Below, piece by piece: positions 42,710-53,080 of a stretch of DNA of 64,000 bases. The notes beneath the pieces were generated by a model. That model was not told the DNA's origin, did not search any database, and worked only from the letters and a program-made list of their open reading frames with translations. The translations under genes were made by a program, and so were the position numbers. Source of the DNA: Maritimibacter sp. (GTDB taxonomy: Bacteria; Pseudomonadota; Alphaproteobacteria; Rhodobacterales; Rhodobacteraceae); contig JAABTN010000005.1 in NCBI GenBank assembly GCA_011389895.1, forward strand, positions 1 to 64,000, in the 5' to 3' direction. Within the stretch, counting starts at the first letter, position 1, and each line of letters opens with the position of its first letter.

Positions 42710-43036
42710 TCAGAACGGGTCCGGGCCCCAATGGTCCGGCTCCCAGCGGCGGGCCGATTTGTCTGTCCCGTCCCCCGGTCCGCCGCAGAGCCCCATCCCG
42801 CGCGACAGCGTCGGGGTGGGGTTTGCGTCGCCGAAGGCCCATTGGCCCGGGCGACGCCTCGCCACGGGGTGAGAGACGAATTCTGCACCGGTTTCGATCG
42901 GGGCAGGTCCGGAGGGGGCCGCAACCCAGTCAAGCGGCCCCTCCGGTGCGGTGGATCGACGCGCAAGCCCCCCGGTCCACCGCGATCCCCGCCCTCCATC
43001 AACATCTGGCTTGCCATACGCGCGCCCGGGTGGCAC
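42710..43036 (-). CDS. Hypothetical protein (uncertain)
   Basis: Open frame with balanced composition filling the msrB/EF-hand gap (EGPLDWVAAPSGPAPIETGAEFVSHPVARRRPGQWAFGDANPTPTLSRGMG); GTG start. Confidence 0.4.
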   Translation of the reverse strand: MPPGRAYGKPDVDGGRGSRWTGGLARRSTAPEGPLDWVAAPSGPAPIETGAEFVSHPVARRRPGQWAFGDANPTPTLSRGMGLCGGPGDGTDKSARRWEPDHWGPDPF

Positions 43037-43045
43037 TCGACGCGC

Positions 43046-43642
43046 ATGATCATCTCGGACCTCTCCCGTTTTCCGCGCCTCCCGCGCGTCTTGGGGCTGG
43101 CGCTTTGCCTTGTCGCTCCCGTGGCTTTAGCCGAGACCGGGCGTGATCCGGCCTCTGTGCCCCTGCCCGCCGAGACCCGGCTCAAGCTCAAACTCGGGGC
43201 CGAGGCCGAGATTGCCCGCTACCACGCGGCTTTTGACGCCATGGCCCCGGACGGGGCGCTGTTCCTGCTCGGCCCTAACACGACGCGCGAAATTCAGGCC
43301 GCGGCGGACCGGGCGCGGGTGTTCCTTCTCTACCAGCAATATGATCTCGACGGGGACGGTGCGGTCAGCCGCGAGGAATACGACCGGCATGCGGATGTGA
43401 CTTGGGGCACCGATCTTGAGGACGCCGGACGGACCGTGCTGGAGCAGGAATGGGACCGCGCCGATCTTGACCGCGACGGGGCGATCAGCGCCGAGGAATT
43501 GCGCACCCTCGCGCTCTCGCTTCACCCGGTGCCGCCCGACCGGGCCCCGTCGGAGATAGAGCTTGCGATCCTCGCGATGGATCTTGATGGCGACGGGTTC
43601 GTCTACTGGGACGAGGTCGCGCGCGTGCTTTCGGCCCGCTGA
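43046..43642 (+). CDS. EF-hand domain secreted protein
   Basis: Signal peptide; [39 protein letters not shown] calcium-binding loops. Confidence 0.88.
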   Translation: MIISDLSRFPRLPRVLGLALCLVAPVALAETGRDPASVPLPAETRLKLKLGAEAEIARYHAAFDAMAPDGALFLLGPNTTREIQAAADRARVFLLYQQYDLDGDGAVSREEYDRHADVTWGTDLEDAGRTVLEQEWDRADLDRDGAISAEELRTLALSLHPVPPDRAPSEIELAILAMDLDGDGFVYWDEVARVLSAR

Positions 43643-45267
43643 GGATCGGACCCGCGCCGGATCATCTCTGCCGCGCGTTCGGCGATCATGATCGTCGGCG
43701 CGTTGGTGTTGCCGCCGATCAGGCTGGGCATGACCGAGGCATCGACAACCCGAAGCCCCGTCATACCATGCACCCGCAACGCCGGGTCCACCACCGCCAT
43801 GTCGTCCACCCCCATCTTGCAGGTGCCCACGGGGTGATAGACGGTATCGGCGCGCGCGCGGATGTGACGTTCCCAATCCGCATCGGTCAGCGCACCGTCC
43901 ATCCCGAACAGCTCGCGGTCGCGAAAGCGGTCCATGGCCGGGGCTTCAAGAATGTCGCGGGTCATTTTCGCCCCCGCGATCAGGGTCTCAAGATCCCGCG
44001 GGTCGCTGAGAAAGGCAGGGTCGATCTCGGGCGCGGCGAGCGGATCGGGCGAGGCAAGGCGCACCTCGCCCCGGCTTTTGGGCCGCAGCACGCAGACGTG
44101 GCAGGAATAGCCATGGCCAAGGTGCAGCTTGCGGGCGTGATCTTCGAGCATGGCGATGACGAAATGAAGCTGCACATCGGGCCTGTCCTGTGCGGGGTCG
44201 GACTTCAAAAACCCGCAGGCCTCGGCAAAGGGCGAGGCGATCATGCCGTCACCCGTCTTGCGCCAGGTCATCACATGTTTGGCCAGCGCCACGGTGCCCG
44301 ACAGCCCGATCCCGAAATTGTCCCTGTCCTTAGAACGGTAGGTGAAGATGAAATCAAGGTGGTCTTGAAGGTTCTTGCCGACGCCCGGCAGATCGTGAAC
44401 CGGGGTGATCGCGTGGCGCGCGATTTCGTTTCCGGGGCCGATCCCCGACAGGAGCAAAAGCTGCGGTGAATTGAAGGCCCCGCCGCACAAGATCACCTCG
44501 CGCCGGGCCGCAACGCGGTGGTGTTTGCGCCTCCGGCGATAGGCGACACCGGTTGCGCGGCGCCCCTCGGTGATCACGCGGGTCGCCTGCGCCCCGGTCA
44601 GAATGGTCAGGTTTGCCCGCGTGTCGCGGATCGGACGCAGGTAGGCGGCCGAGGCCGAGCAACGTTCGCCCCTTCGGTCGGGGTCGTGAAACTGCGTCAC
44701 CTGAAAGAACCCGACGCCCTCGTTCTCGCCGGTGTTGAAATCCGCCCGTTCGCGGTGCTGGCACTCGGTCGCGGCCTTAATAAAAGCGTGCGACACTCGG
44801 CGTGGACTGCGTTGGTTCGCGACCTGAAGCGGGCCATCGCCGCCATGTGCATCGTCCGCGCCGTTCTCGTTCGCTTCGGCTTTTTGAAAATACGGCAGAC
44901 AGTCGTCCCAGCCCCAGCCGGTGCATCCCGCGTCCTCCCATGCGTCGTAGTCATTTTTGTGCCCTCGGATATAGAGCATGGCGTTGATCGCGCTCGATCC
45001 GCCCAGCCCGCGTCCGCGCGGCTGGTAACCGCGCCGCCCGTTCAACCCCGGTTGTGGCACGGTCTTGTAGGCCCAGTTCGCGGTCTTGGCGTAGCCCGGC
45101 AGGATCGCGGCGGCCCCCGCAGGCGCGCGCACCAAGACGCCCTCGTTGTCCCCGCCTGCTTCGAGCAGGCACACGGTGATCTCGGGGTCCTCGCTCAGAC
45201 GTGCGGCCAGCGTCGCGCCGGCCGATCCACCGCCGACGATCACGTAATCGAAGCTGCCTTGTGCCAT
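43603..45267 (-). CDS. GMC family oxidoreductase (choline dehydrogenase-like)
   Basis: [39 protein letters not shown]-terminal HPVGTCKMG; 3' end overlaps EF-hand gene. Confidence 0.93.
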   Translation of the reverse strand: MAQGSFDYVIVGGGSAGATLAARLSEDPEITVCLLEAGGDNEGVLVRAPAGAAAILPGYAKTANWAYKTVPQPGLNGRRGYQPRGRGLGGSSAINAMLYIRGHKNDYDAWEDAGCTGWGWDDCLPYFQKAEANENGADDAHGGDGPLQVANQRSPRRVSHAFIKAATECQHRERADFNTGENEGVGFFQVTQFHDPDRRGERCSASAAYLRPIRDTRANLTILTGAQATRVITEGRRATGVAYRRRRKHHRVAARREVILCGGAFNSPQLLLLSGIGPGNEIARHAITPVHDLPGVGKNLQDHLDFIFTYRSKDRDNFGIGLSGTVALAKHVMTWRKTGDGMIASPFAEACGFLKSDPAQDRPDVQLHFVIAMLEDHARKLHLGHGYSCHVCVLRPKSRGEVRLASPDPLAAPEIDPAFLSDPRDLETLIAGAKMTRDILEAPAMDRFRDRELFGMDGALTDADWERHIRARADTVYHPVGTCKMGVDDMAVVDPALRVHGMTGLRVVDASVMPSLIGGNTNAPTIMIAERAAEMIRRGSDPQRAESTRATSSQ

Positions 45268-45315
45268 GACGGTCTCCTCCCGCCTCCAAGTAGAGGTTCG
45301 GGGAGACGCGTCTGT

Positions 45316-46191
45316 CTAGGGTGACGCAGCGGAAATTTTGGTGGGGTTCGGGCCGGGCGGGCCATGCGCGTGGAGGGCGCGAAGCGGGGCGGCGTTGCGC
45401 GTCGCCCAAGCGTCCAAGGGCTCGGGCGCACGCCCCAGCGTTGTTTCAATATCGCCAGATTGGACGGGGTCGGGTTTCAGCCGGGGCAGCGTGTGCAGGA
45501 GCAGCATGACGGCGATAAAGGACCACCGCGCGCCGTTTCGGCGGGCGTGGCGCACATAGGCCGTGACCGACAAAGGTGCATAGCGAAAGTGCGTGCCTGC
45601 GGCTTGGTTCACAACCCTCAGGGCCGCGTCAAAGCCCATGGTCTGCCCCGTTGTGACGCGCAGTGCCTTTGGCTCGCGTTGCGCGGTCAGCGCATGGGCG
45701 GCCATTTCGCCCACGTGCCGGGCCGACACCCAGTCAAGGCCAAGCCGCCCGGCGGGCAGGATGATGCGCCACGACCGGCGAAGCTCTTCCGACAGGGTGG
45801 TGGTCAGGTTTTCCATGAAATAGCCGGGGCGAATGAAGCAATGCGCAAACCCCATATCCCGGTTCACCGCTTCGATCTTGGCATGTGGCAGGTAGGATTT
45901 TCGCTCGGCACCCGCGACCGAGAGAAAGACGATCCGGGTGCTTCGGTCGTAGCGTTCCAACATGGTGCGAAAGGGGGCAGGATCGGCGATATGGGGCGGG
46001 CGCAGAAGAACGATCGCGTCGAACGGTCCGTCCGGGGCGTCGCCCTTTTCGAAATCGACGCGCGCGGCGGGGTCCGTGGCTCTCGATGGATCGCGCCGGC
46101 CGGACATAACCTCGTGGCCTTGGCCGTTGAGAGCGCGCAAGACCTCTTGCCCGACCGTGCCTGTCGCGCCGGTCACCAGGATGCGGCTCAC
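45316..46191 (-). CDS. NAD(P)-binding NmrA/SDR-like protein
   Basis: MSRILVTGATGTVGQEVLRALNGQGHEV. Confidence 0.88.
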   Translation of the reverse strand: MSRILVTGATGTVGQEVLRALNGQGHEVMSGRRDPSRATDPAARVDFEKGDAPDGPFDAIVLLRPPHIADPAPFRTMLERYDRSTRIVFLSVAGAERKSYLPHAKIEAVNRDMGFAHCFIRPGYFMENLTTTLSEELRRSWRIILPAGRLGLDWVSARHVGEMAAHALTAQREPKALRVTTGQTMGFDAALRVVNQAAGTHFRYAPLSVTAYVRHARRNGARWSFIAVMLLLHTLPRLKPDPVQSGDIETTLGRAPEPLDAWATRNAAPLRALHAHGPPGPNPTKISAASP

Positions 46192-46817
46192 CGGAAGCTA
46201 CGGCTTTCCTTGATCTGGTCCCAGGCCCAGACGACCTCTTGCAACTGGTCTTCCTGCGACCGGTCGCCGCCGTTCATGTCGGGATGAAGCACCTTGATCA
46301 ACGCCTTGTAGGCCTTGCGCACCTCGGCCTTGGTCCAGTGGTCCTTGGCATCGAGGATCTCGATTGCGCGGCGTTCCTTCGGGGGCAGGCGGCGAGTCGC
46401 GCCGGTGGTGGATTTGCCCGGGTTCTGCGTCGCGTTGCCGCCCAGAACCTGATGCGGGTCATCCACGCCCAGCCGGGCCCATGCCCGTTCCTCGGCGCTT
46501 TGCTTGAAGTCCTTGGTCTCGCGTTCCCAGACGCGATCTTTCGCGGCCTGTTCGTCCATTTCTTCCTCGGTCGCGCCGTTGAAGAAATTCCACTTCAAAT
46601 TGTATTCGCGGACGTGTTCCTTGCAAAACCACAGGTATTCGTCGAGATGATCGGGGCTCCGGGGCGCGCGGTATTGCCCCTGTTCCTCGCATCCCGGATG
46701 CTCACATATCTTGGTCGAGGTCTCGAACGCCCCCGACATGCCGCGCTTGCCGCGTGGCTTTTTCTTCTTCGAGGCCGACACCGAGATGTCAAAACCGAAA
46801 GGATCGTCTTTGTTCAT
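46188..46817 (-). CDS. DnaJ (J)-domain protein
   Basis: C-terminal J domain AKDHWTKAEVRKAYKALIKVLHPDMNGGDRS with HPD; ATGA coupling to the NmrA gene. Confidence 0.9.
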   Translation of the reverse strand: MNKDDPFGFDISVSASKKKKPRGKRGMSGAFETSTKICEHPGCEEQGQYRAPRSPDHLDEYLWFCKEHVREYNLKWNFFNGATEEEMDEQAAKDRVWERETKDFKQSAEERAWARLGVDDPHQVLGGNATQNPGKSTTGATRRLPPKERRAIEILDAKDHWTKAEVRKAYKALIKVLHPDMNGGDRSQEDQLQEVVWAWDQIKESRSFR

Positions 46818-46937
46818 CGCACCACTCTTCTCGACTCGGACGAGGGAGTTTAGACTTTTTTGGGCGCATGAGAAGGGGGGCGGGGGAAAATTGCCGGTCA
46901 AGATGACTTGTCTGTGACCGATTTGTACGAGGGAAAC

Positions 46938-47195
46938 ATGGCAAAAACAGATGAAATCGAAGCTGCGCTGAGCGGGGCGTTCGCGCCAAGCACGCTTGAG
47001 GTGATCAACGAGAGCGCGCAACATGCCGGGCATGCGGGCGATGACGGGTCGGGCGAAAGCCATTTTCGCGTGCGGATCAAGGCGGCGGCTTTTGCCGGGG
47101 TGTCGCGCATCGACCGGCACCGCATGGTGCACAAGGCGCTGGGGGCCCCGCTGATCGGGGACATTCACGCGCTGGCGCTGGAAATTTCGGACTAG
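46938..47195 (+). CDS. bolA: BolA family protein
   Basis: STLEVINESAQHAGH, ESHFRVRIKAAAFAGVSRIDRHRMVHKAL. Confidence 0.92.
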   Translation: MAKTDEIEAALSGAFAPSTLEVINESAQHAGHAGDDGSGESHFRVRIKAAAFAGVSRIDRHRMVHKALGAPLIGDIHALALEISD

Positions 47196-47213
47196 GCTCT
47201 GAGGAGATTGGCG

Positions 47214-47660
47214 TCAGGCAGAGGCGCGAGGACCCGGCGTCTCATCCTTGGACGTCTCATCCTCTGACGCCTCATCGCTTGATGGGTCTTCGGGCTCTTC
47301 CACCTCGTGGGTGGTGTCTTCGCCCGGATCCTGCGCCGCGTCGGTGTCGTCCGGATCGGGCTCCTCCGCAGGGATCAGGTCTTCGGCCACCTCTTCTTCT
47401 GTGACCAGCATGTCGATCCCCGGGTCGACCGCGCGGCGAAACACCAAAAGGGTCTGAAACGTCGTGGTCTTTGATGTCAGGCCCGCGCGTTCTTCACACG
47501 GCAGGGTGTCGGCGCGCAGGTATTCCCAACCGTCCGCCGCCATGTCGTTCATCGCTTCGCTCACGGCATGGGCAAACCGCGCCTCGGCGCTGCGCAGCCC
47601 CTTGGCCTTCTTGCCCTTTCTGGGTGCCGGGACGACCCGGTATTCAAAACGCTGCATCAA
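47214..47660 (-). CDS. DUF4177-like protein with acidic C-terminal tail
   Basis: RFEYRVVPAPRK...MAADGWEYLRADTLP...TLLVFRR; D/E/S/T-rich tail. Confidence 0.7.
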   Translation of the reverse strand: MMQRFEYRVVPAPRKGKKAKGLRSAEARFAHAVSEAMNDMAADGWEYLRADTLPCEERAGLTSKTTTFQTLLVFRRAVDPGIDMLVTEEEVAEDLIPAEEPDPDDTDAAQDPGEDTTHEVEEPEDPSSDEASEDETSKDETPGPRASA

Positions 47661-47723
47661 TCGCCCCTTGGTGTGAACAGCGCGAAGCTACGCGATTCGT
47701 CCGGGCAAAGCCAAGCGGCGGTG

Positions 47724-48197
47724 TCATTTGCGTTTCAGCCCGATGGCGCGGCCTGCGCGCTCTGGCCACGTGTCGGGTTTATGCGCCTCTGCAAAAGCAG
47801 AGAACCCGCCGAAGATGTCGTCGGGCATCGGGGCCACGCGCGGCCCTGTCATGTCGATGTGCAGCGCCAGCGCCTCGCCCGTCGCCGCCACCCATCCATC
47901 CTCGTGGTGGATTTCCTGAAAGCTGTGGAACCGCTTGGCGTCGTAGTCGAGGATCCAGCTGTGCACCTGCACCTTGGCGCCAAGATGCAATTCGCGCAGG
48001 TAGCAGATATGAAACTCGGCGGTATAGGTCGTGAGCTGCCGGGTCTTGGCATAATCGGCGCCGATCCCGATGAGCGGATAGAATTCATCCGCCGCCTCAT
48101 CGAACAGGACGTTGTAGAAAGCCATGTTCATGTGCCCGTTGTAGTCGATCCAGTCCGGGATGATCTCGCGGGTCGAAGAAATATGCGGCGTGCCCAT
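47724..48197 (-). CDS. Thioesterase (4-hydroxybenzoyl-CoA thioesterase-like)
   Basis: DWIDYNGHMNMAFYNVLFDEAADEF hotdog-fold motif. Confidence 0.88.
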   Translation of the reverse strand: MGTPHISSTREIIPDWIDYNGHMNMAFYNVLFDEAADEFYPLIGIGADYAKTRQLTTYTAEFHICYLRELHLGAKVQVHSWILDYDAKRFHSFQEIHHEDGWVAATGEALALHIDMTGPRVAPMPDDIFGGFSAFAEAHKPDTWPERAGRAIGLKRK

Positions 48198-48447
48198 GGA
48201 TGTGTCCCCCTTGTTCGAATTCAGTTTCCCCCGGCTTACCCTGAAATCGGTGCGAAACACATGGCCGAAACTGCGACGGGGCGCGAAACCCTGCGTCATC
48301 GGGGCAAAGTCTGGCCAAGCCGTTGCACAGGCCCGGCATGCCGCTTCTGGGGGCCAAGTCGCATGTTGAGTTGCGCATTGGGGATCGGTATCATCGTGGG
48401 CGAGCGTGCGTGCAAAACGCGCGTTGGGCTTTGATGCGAGGCATGGC

Positions 48448-49032
48448 ATGATGTGGTCCAGAACGTCCCTTGTCACGGTGCTCATGATCACCGGTGTTGC
48501 GGTGCTGGCGGGATGCGGGCGCAGTCCCGCGCCGATCTACAGTTCAAAGAACGCCGAATGCATGGCGCGGGCGATGTATTTCGAATCCAACCGGTCAAGC
48601 CGGGATGGCATGGTGGCCGTGGGCACCGTGGTGATGAACCGTGTCGCCTCGGAAGATTTCCCCGGCTCCGTCTGTGCTGTCGTCGGGCAAAAGGGGCAAT
48701 TCGCGCCCGGTGTCATGACCAAGGATATGACTGAACCCGCCTCGGTCGCGCGGGTGCGCGAGGCGGCGGGATCGGTGCTGGCGGGCGAACGTCATCCGCA
48801 TGTCGAGAGGGCCCGCTTCTTTCACGCCCAGACCTACCGGGCGGATTACAACAATATGCACTACGTCGCATCAGCGGGCGGAAACGCCTTTTATGAAAAA
48901 CGCAAACCGCATCGGGTGACCCAGCCGACACCGCTTCCCAACCGGGAGGGCGTGACCGGTGGGAACACGGTGATCGCGATGGATGCCCCGCGCGAACGGC
49001 GGGGCCTTCTGCGGCGGCTGTTTGGCAGCTGA
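48448..49032 (+). CDS. Cell wall hydrolase (SleB/Hydrolase_2-like), lipoprotein
   Basis: Lipobox VAVLAGC; CMARAMYFESNRSSRDGMVAVGTVVMNRV. Confidence 0.88.
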   Translation: MMWSRTSLVTVLMITGVAVLAGCGRSPAPIYSSKNAECMARAMYFESNRSSRDGMVAVGTVVMNRVASEDFPGSVCAVVGQKGQFAPGVMTKDMTEPASVARVREAAGSVLAGERHPHVERARFFHAQTYRADYNNMHYVASAGGNAFYEKRKPHRVTQPTPLPNREGVTGGNTVIAMDAPRERRGLLRRLFGS

Positions 49033-49061
49033 TCCATGCGCTTACCGGGTGACCGGGGGCA

Positions 49062-50333
49062 TTACCGGCCTTCGGTCTCGGTATCGAGAATACGGCGCGG
49101 GATGATCAGGACCAGCGCAATCGCCGCGATTTTCAAGGCACAGGGCAGGATGGCATAGCTCAGGTTAAGCGCCTGCAACGCCTCGGCCGTGTTGGCTTCG
49201 CCGGGGCGAAAGCCGTAAAATTGCAAGGTCGGCAATACCACGCCCGCCGCGATGGCAAGCGTGGCTTTCGACGAGAAATTCCACAACCCGAACGCCTGAC
49301 CCGCCTGTAGTCCCGCGCGTTGCAGGTTGGCGGCGAACAGGGCCGAGAGGATCACCATGTCGGCCCCGAGCGCGACGCCCGAGGCAAGACAGATCACCGC
49401 GAAGGGCGCCGTTGCCCCGGCGGGCAGCAGGAAGGCGCCAATGAAGCTCGCAATCGCAACGGTCATCGAAACGGGCAGGACACGGCGTGCGCCGAAGCGT
49501 TGGGTGACCCGGCTCCAGACCGGCGCGCTGGCCCCGGCGGCGACGAAGAAGAGGATGAGAAACGGACCGGCAAACCCCGGCACGCCCAGCCGGTCTTCCA
49601 CGAAGAACAGAAACAGGGTCGAGGTCACGGCCACCGGCAGGTTGTTCACGAAGGCGAGGATCAAAAGCCAGCCCGCGCCAGAGCCGATCAGCCCCGACCA
49701 GTTCAACCGAAGGCTCGCGGGGCTGGCCTTGGACCACAGGGGCCGGGCGATGAGCAGGGCGATGAGCGCCAGAAGAGCGATCGCAACACCGAAAGGGGCA
49801 TATCCATCGCCGCTCGCCGACAGGCCGGACAAAAGCGCCGGGCCCGCCGCCCCCAGCGTCACGCCGATCAGAATGCCCATCTCGCGAACGCCCGCGAGGC
49901 CCAGTTGCTCTCCGGGTTGCGCGGTGGCGGCAAAGGCCGCACTTTGGCCATAAAGCAGGATCGTGCCAAGGCTGTAGCCGGTGAAGGTGACCAGAAGCCC
50001 GGCGGTCAGCCAAAGCGCGGTGGGCCCGAGCGGCTCGATCGCGAAGACGAGGACACATCCGACAGACAGGGCAATGAGTGCCATCCCGGCGAAACGCCCG
50101 ATCCGGTGCGACCAGCGGTCGGTCATCCACCCGAGAAGCGGGTCTTGCAGGAAATCCACCATCCGGATGAGCAAGAGGATGGTCCCGACCTCGGCCAGGG
50201 ACAGGCCAAGGCGGGAGGCCGCGAAGCTTGGCAGATGGATGTAGATCGGGATGCTGGCGGTGGCCAGCGCCATGGCCAGAAAGCCGACACGCCAGTAATC
50301 GTTGCCGAGTGTTGGGGATGCGGTTCGGGCCAA
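49062..50333 (-). CDS. MFS/GPH-type transporter
   Basis: 12-TM; DPLLGWMTDRWSHRIGRF motif. Confidence 0.85.
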   Translation of the reverse strand: MARTASPTLGNDYWRVGFLAMALATASIPIYIHLPSFAASRLGLSLAEVGTILLLIRMVDFLQDPLLGWMTDRWSHRIGRFAGMALIALSVGCVLVFAIEPLGPTALWLTAGLLVTFTGYSLGTILLYGQSAAFAATAQPGEQLGLAGVREMGILIGVTLGAAGPALLSGLSASGDGYAPFGVAIALLALIALLIARPLWSKASPASLRLNWSGLIGSGAGWLLILAFVNNLPVAVTSTLFLFFVEDRLGVPGFAGPFLILFFVAAGASAPVWSRVTQRFGARRVLPVSMTVAIASFIGAFLLPAGATAPFAVICLASGVALGADMVILSALFAANLQRAGLQAGQAFGLWNFSSKATLAIAAGVVLPTLQFYGFRPGEANTAEALQALNLSYAILPCALKIAAIALVLIIPRRILDTETEGR

Positions 50334-50425
50334 GGCAGAAATCTCGTGTTAGGTGAGAGGACTACGCGGGCCGGGCGCGCATGGATCGTTTTTCGCATGC
50401 CAAGCTGAACAGGCGCGTGCCCGTG

Positions 50426-51316
50426 TTAAGGCGCGACGTAATTCTGCCACGGGTGCTGTTCGCGAAACCCCAGCACATCGCGGATTTTCTTGTTTGAAAA
50501 CAAAGCCTCACGTTCGCCAAGGTCGCGGGTAAGCGGCACGCCGGGATAATAACGCGCGAGAAGTTCGGGCGTGGTCAAGGCAACCGAATTGTCATCGTTG
50601 CCCGCATTGAACACCTGAAATCCAAGCCCGTCTTTCTTCAAGCAAAGATCGACGATCTGGCCCAGATCGCGGGCGTCGATGTAGCAAAAAGCATTGCGCA
50701 GGCGCCGGTCCGGGTTATCGAAAAAGGCCGGGAAAAGCTCCTGATACTCATGCGGCTCAATGACATTGCCGATCCTGAGCGCATAGATATCGGCCCCTGT
50801 GCGCAGCGCAAAGGCGCGCGCGGTCGCTTCGTTCGCGACCTTCGACAAGCCGTAGCTGTCCATCGGGTCGATGTCATAGTCTTCGTCAAGCGGCAGGGAT
50901 TTCGGCGCGCGCGGCCCTTCGGCGAAACAGATGCCATAGGTCGTCTCGGACGAGGCGATGATGACCTTTTGGATGCCCAGCTTCACCGCCGCCTCGATCA
51001 CATTGTAGGTGCCGATGGTGTTGACGCGAAAGGTTTCGTTGTCGGGTGCGATCAGGATGCGGGGGATCGCGGCGAAATGGACCACAGCGTCAAACGGCGC
51101 GGGGCCGGTACCGTGTTCCAGATCGCCAAGATTTCCGTGCGAGGTCAAGACGTTGAACATCTGCCCGCTGTCGGTGATGTCGGCGATTATGGTATCCACG
51201 CCGGGATGATCGAGCGGCGTGAGATCGACGTTCACGACCTCGTGCCCCTGATCGAGAAGATAGGGGATGACGTGTCGCCCCGCCTTGCCCGAACCGCCGG
51301 TGAATAAAAGTCGCAT
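50426..51316 (-). CDS. NAD-dependent epimerase/dehydratase
   Basis: MRLLFTGGSGKAGRHVIPYLLDQGHEV; DSYGLSKVANE YxxxK motif. Confidence 0.9.
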   Translation of the reverse strand: MRLLFTGGSGKAGRHVIPYLLDQGHEVVNVDLTPLDHPGVDTIIADITDSGQMFNVLTSHGNLGDLEHGTGPAPFDAVVHFAAIPRILIAPDNETFRVNTIGTYNVIEAAVKLGIQKVIIASSETTYGICFAEGPRAPKSLPLDEDYDIDPMDSYGLSKVANEATARAFALRTGADIYALRIGNVIEPHEYQELFPAFFDNPDRRLRNAFCYIDARDLGQIVDLCLKKDGLGFQVFNAGNDDNSVALTTPELLARYYPGVPLTRDLGEREALFSNKKIRDVLGFREQHPWQNYVAP

Positions 51317-51369
51317 GCGGGTCTCCTCACTTGCTGTGGTTCCCGTGCCGGGTCACCCTGTGCCGGGGA

Positions 51370-52884
51370 TCACTCCGCCAGTTTTTGCGCCACGATTTCG
51401 TTCACCGCCTTCGGGTTCGCCTTGCCGCCTGTGGCCTTCATCACCTGGCCCACGAACCAGCCCGCGAGTTTCGGGTTCTCCCGCGCTTTGGCGACCTGTT
51501 CGGGGTTGGCCGCGATGACCTCGTCCACCGCAGCCTCGATCGCGCCGGTGTCGGTCACCTGTTTCATCCCGCGCTCGTCGACGATCTTCGCCGGGTCGCC
51601 GCCTTCGGTATAGACGATCTCGAACAGGTCCTTGGCGATCTTGCCGGAAATGTCGCCCTTGACGATCAGCGCGATGACCCCGCCGAGTTGTTCGGGCGCG
51701 ACGGGGCTTTCGGTGATGTCTCGGTCGTCTTTCTTCAACCGACCGAACAGTTCATTGATGACCCAGTTCGCCGCGAGCTTTCCGTCACCCGCCGAGGCGA
51801 CCTTTTCAAAGAAATGCGCGCTTTCCACGTCGGCGGTCAGAACGCTTGCGTCATATTCCGACAGGCCGAAGTCACGCACGAAGCGCGCCTTTTTCTCGTC
51901 GGGCAATTCGGGAAGCGCCTTGGCGATATCGTCGATCCATGCCTGCTCGATCTCCAAGGGCAGAAGATCGGGGCAGGGGAAATAGCGGTAATCATGCGCC
52001 TCTTCCTTGGACCGCATTGACCGCGTTTCGTTCTTGTCGGGGTCATAAAGCCGGGTTTCCTGCACCACCTCGCCGCCGTCCTCGACAATGGCGATCTGGC
52101 GGCGGGCTTCAAAGTCGATGGCGGCCTGAATGAATCGCATGGAGTTCATGTTCTTGATCTCGCAGCGCGTGCCCAAGTGGCCGAAATCCTGTGTTTCCAT
52201 GTATTTTTCATACTGGCCGGGACGGCAGACCGACACGTTGACGTCGGCGCGCAGGCTGCCGTTTTGCATGTTGCCGTCGCAGGTGCCCAAGTAACGAAGA
52301 ATCTGGCGCAGTTTGGTGACATAGGCGGCGGCCTCTTCGGGCCCGCGAATGTCGGGGCGCGAAACGATCTCCATCAGCGCGACGCCGGCGCGGTTCAAAT
52401 CCACGAAAGACATGTTGGGGTCCATATCGTGGATCGACTTGCCCGCGTCTTGTTCAAGGTGAATGCGCTCGACGCGCACACGGCGGGCCACGCCCGGCCC
52501 CATGTCGACGATAATTTCGCCTTCGCCGACGATCGGGTGGTAGAGCTGCGAGATTTGGTAGCCCGGCGGCTGGTCCGGGTAGAAATAGTTCTTCCGGTCG
52601 AAGGCGGAAAACGGGTTGATGTGCGCCCTGAGGCCAAGCCCGGTGCGCACCGCCTGTTCGACACAGTAATCGTTGATCACCGGCAGCATGCCCGGCATGG
52701 CGGCGTCCACGAAGGAAACGTTGGAATTGGGTTCCGCGCCGAATTGGGTCGAGGCGCCGGAAAACAGCTTGGCGTTCGAGGAAACCTGGGCATGAACCTC
52801 CATCCCGATGACCAGCTCCCAATCCTCTTTCGCACCGGCGATGACGGTGGGTTTGGGCGTCTCGAAAGCGAGATGGTCGAGCAT
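51370..52884 (-). CDS. gatB: Asp-tRNA(Asn)/Glu-tRNA(Gln) amidotransferase subunit GatB
   Basis: [52 protein letters not shown]. Confidence 0.96.
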   Translation of the reverse strand: MLDHLAFETPKPTVIAGAKEDWELVIGMEVHAQVSSNAKLFSGASTQFGAEPNSNVSFVDAAMPGMLPVINDYCVEQAVRTGLGLRAHINPFSAFDRKNYFYPDQPPGYQISQLYHPIVGEGEIIVDMGPGVARRVRVERIHLEQDAGKSIHDMDPNMSFVDLNRAGVALMEIVSRPDIRGPEEAAAYVTKLRQILRYLGTCDGNMQNGSLRADVNVSVCRPGQYEKYMETQDFGHLGTRCEIKNMNSMRFIQAAIDFEARRQIAIVEDGGEVVQETRLYDPDKNETRSMRSKEEAHDYRYFPCPDLLPLEIEQAWIDDIAKALPELPDEKKARFVRDFGLSEYDASVLTADVESAHFFEKVASAGDGKLAANWVINELFGRLKKDDRDITESPVAPEQLGGVIALIVKGDISGKIAKDLFEIVYTEGGDPAKIVDERGMKQVTDTGAIEAAVDEVIAANPEQVAKARENPKLAGWFVGQVMKATGGKANPKAVNEIVAQKLAE

Positions 52885-53080
52885 GGGTCATCCTTTCCAA
52901 GCGGTTCGATCAGCCTTCTAGGACAGGGCCGGGGGGCGTGCAAGGGCCGCCCACGCGGCCATGACCGGGGGATATCAAGCGGAAAACGGCCCATTCCCGC
53001 CCGGTCCGGGCGCGCGATGTTGCTTTTCAAGGCGTGATCCCGTTGATCCGCGCGAGGTAGAACAACGGACGAGAGAGTAC

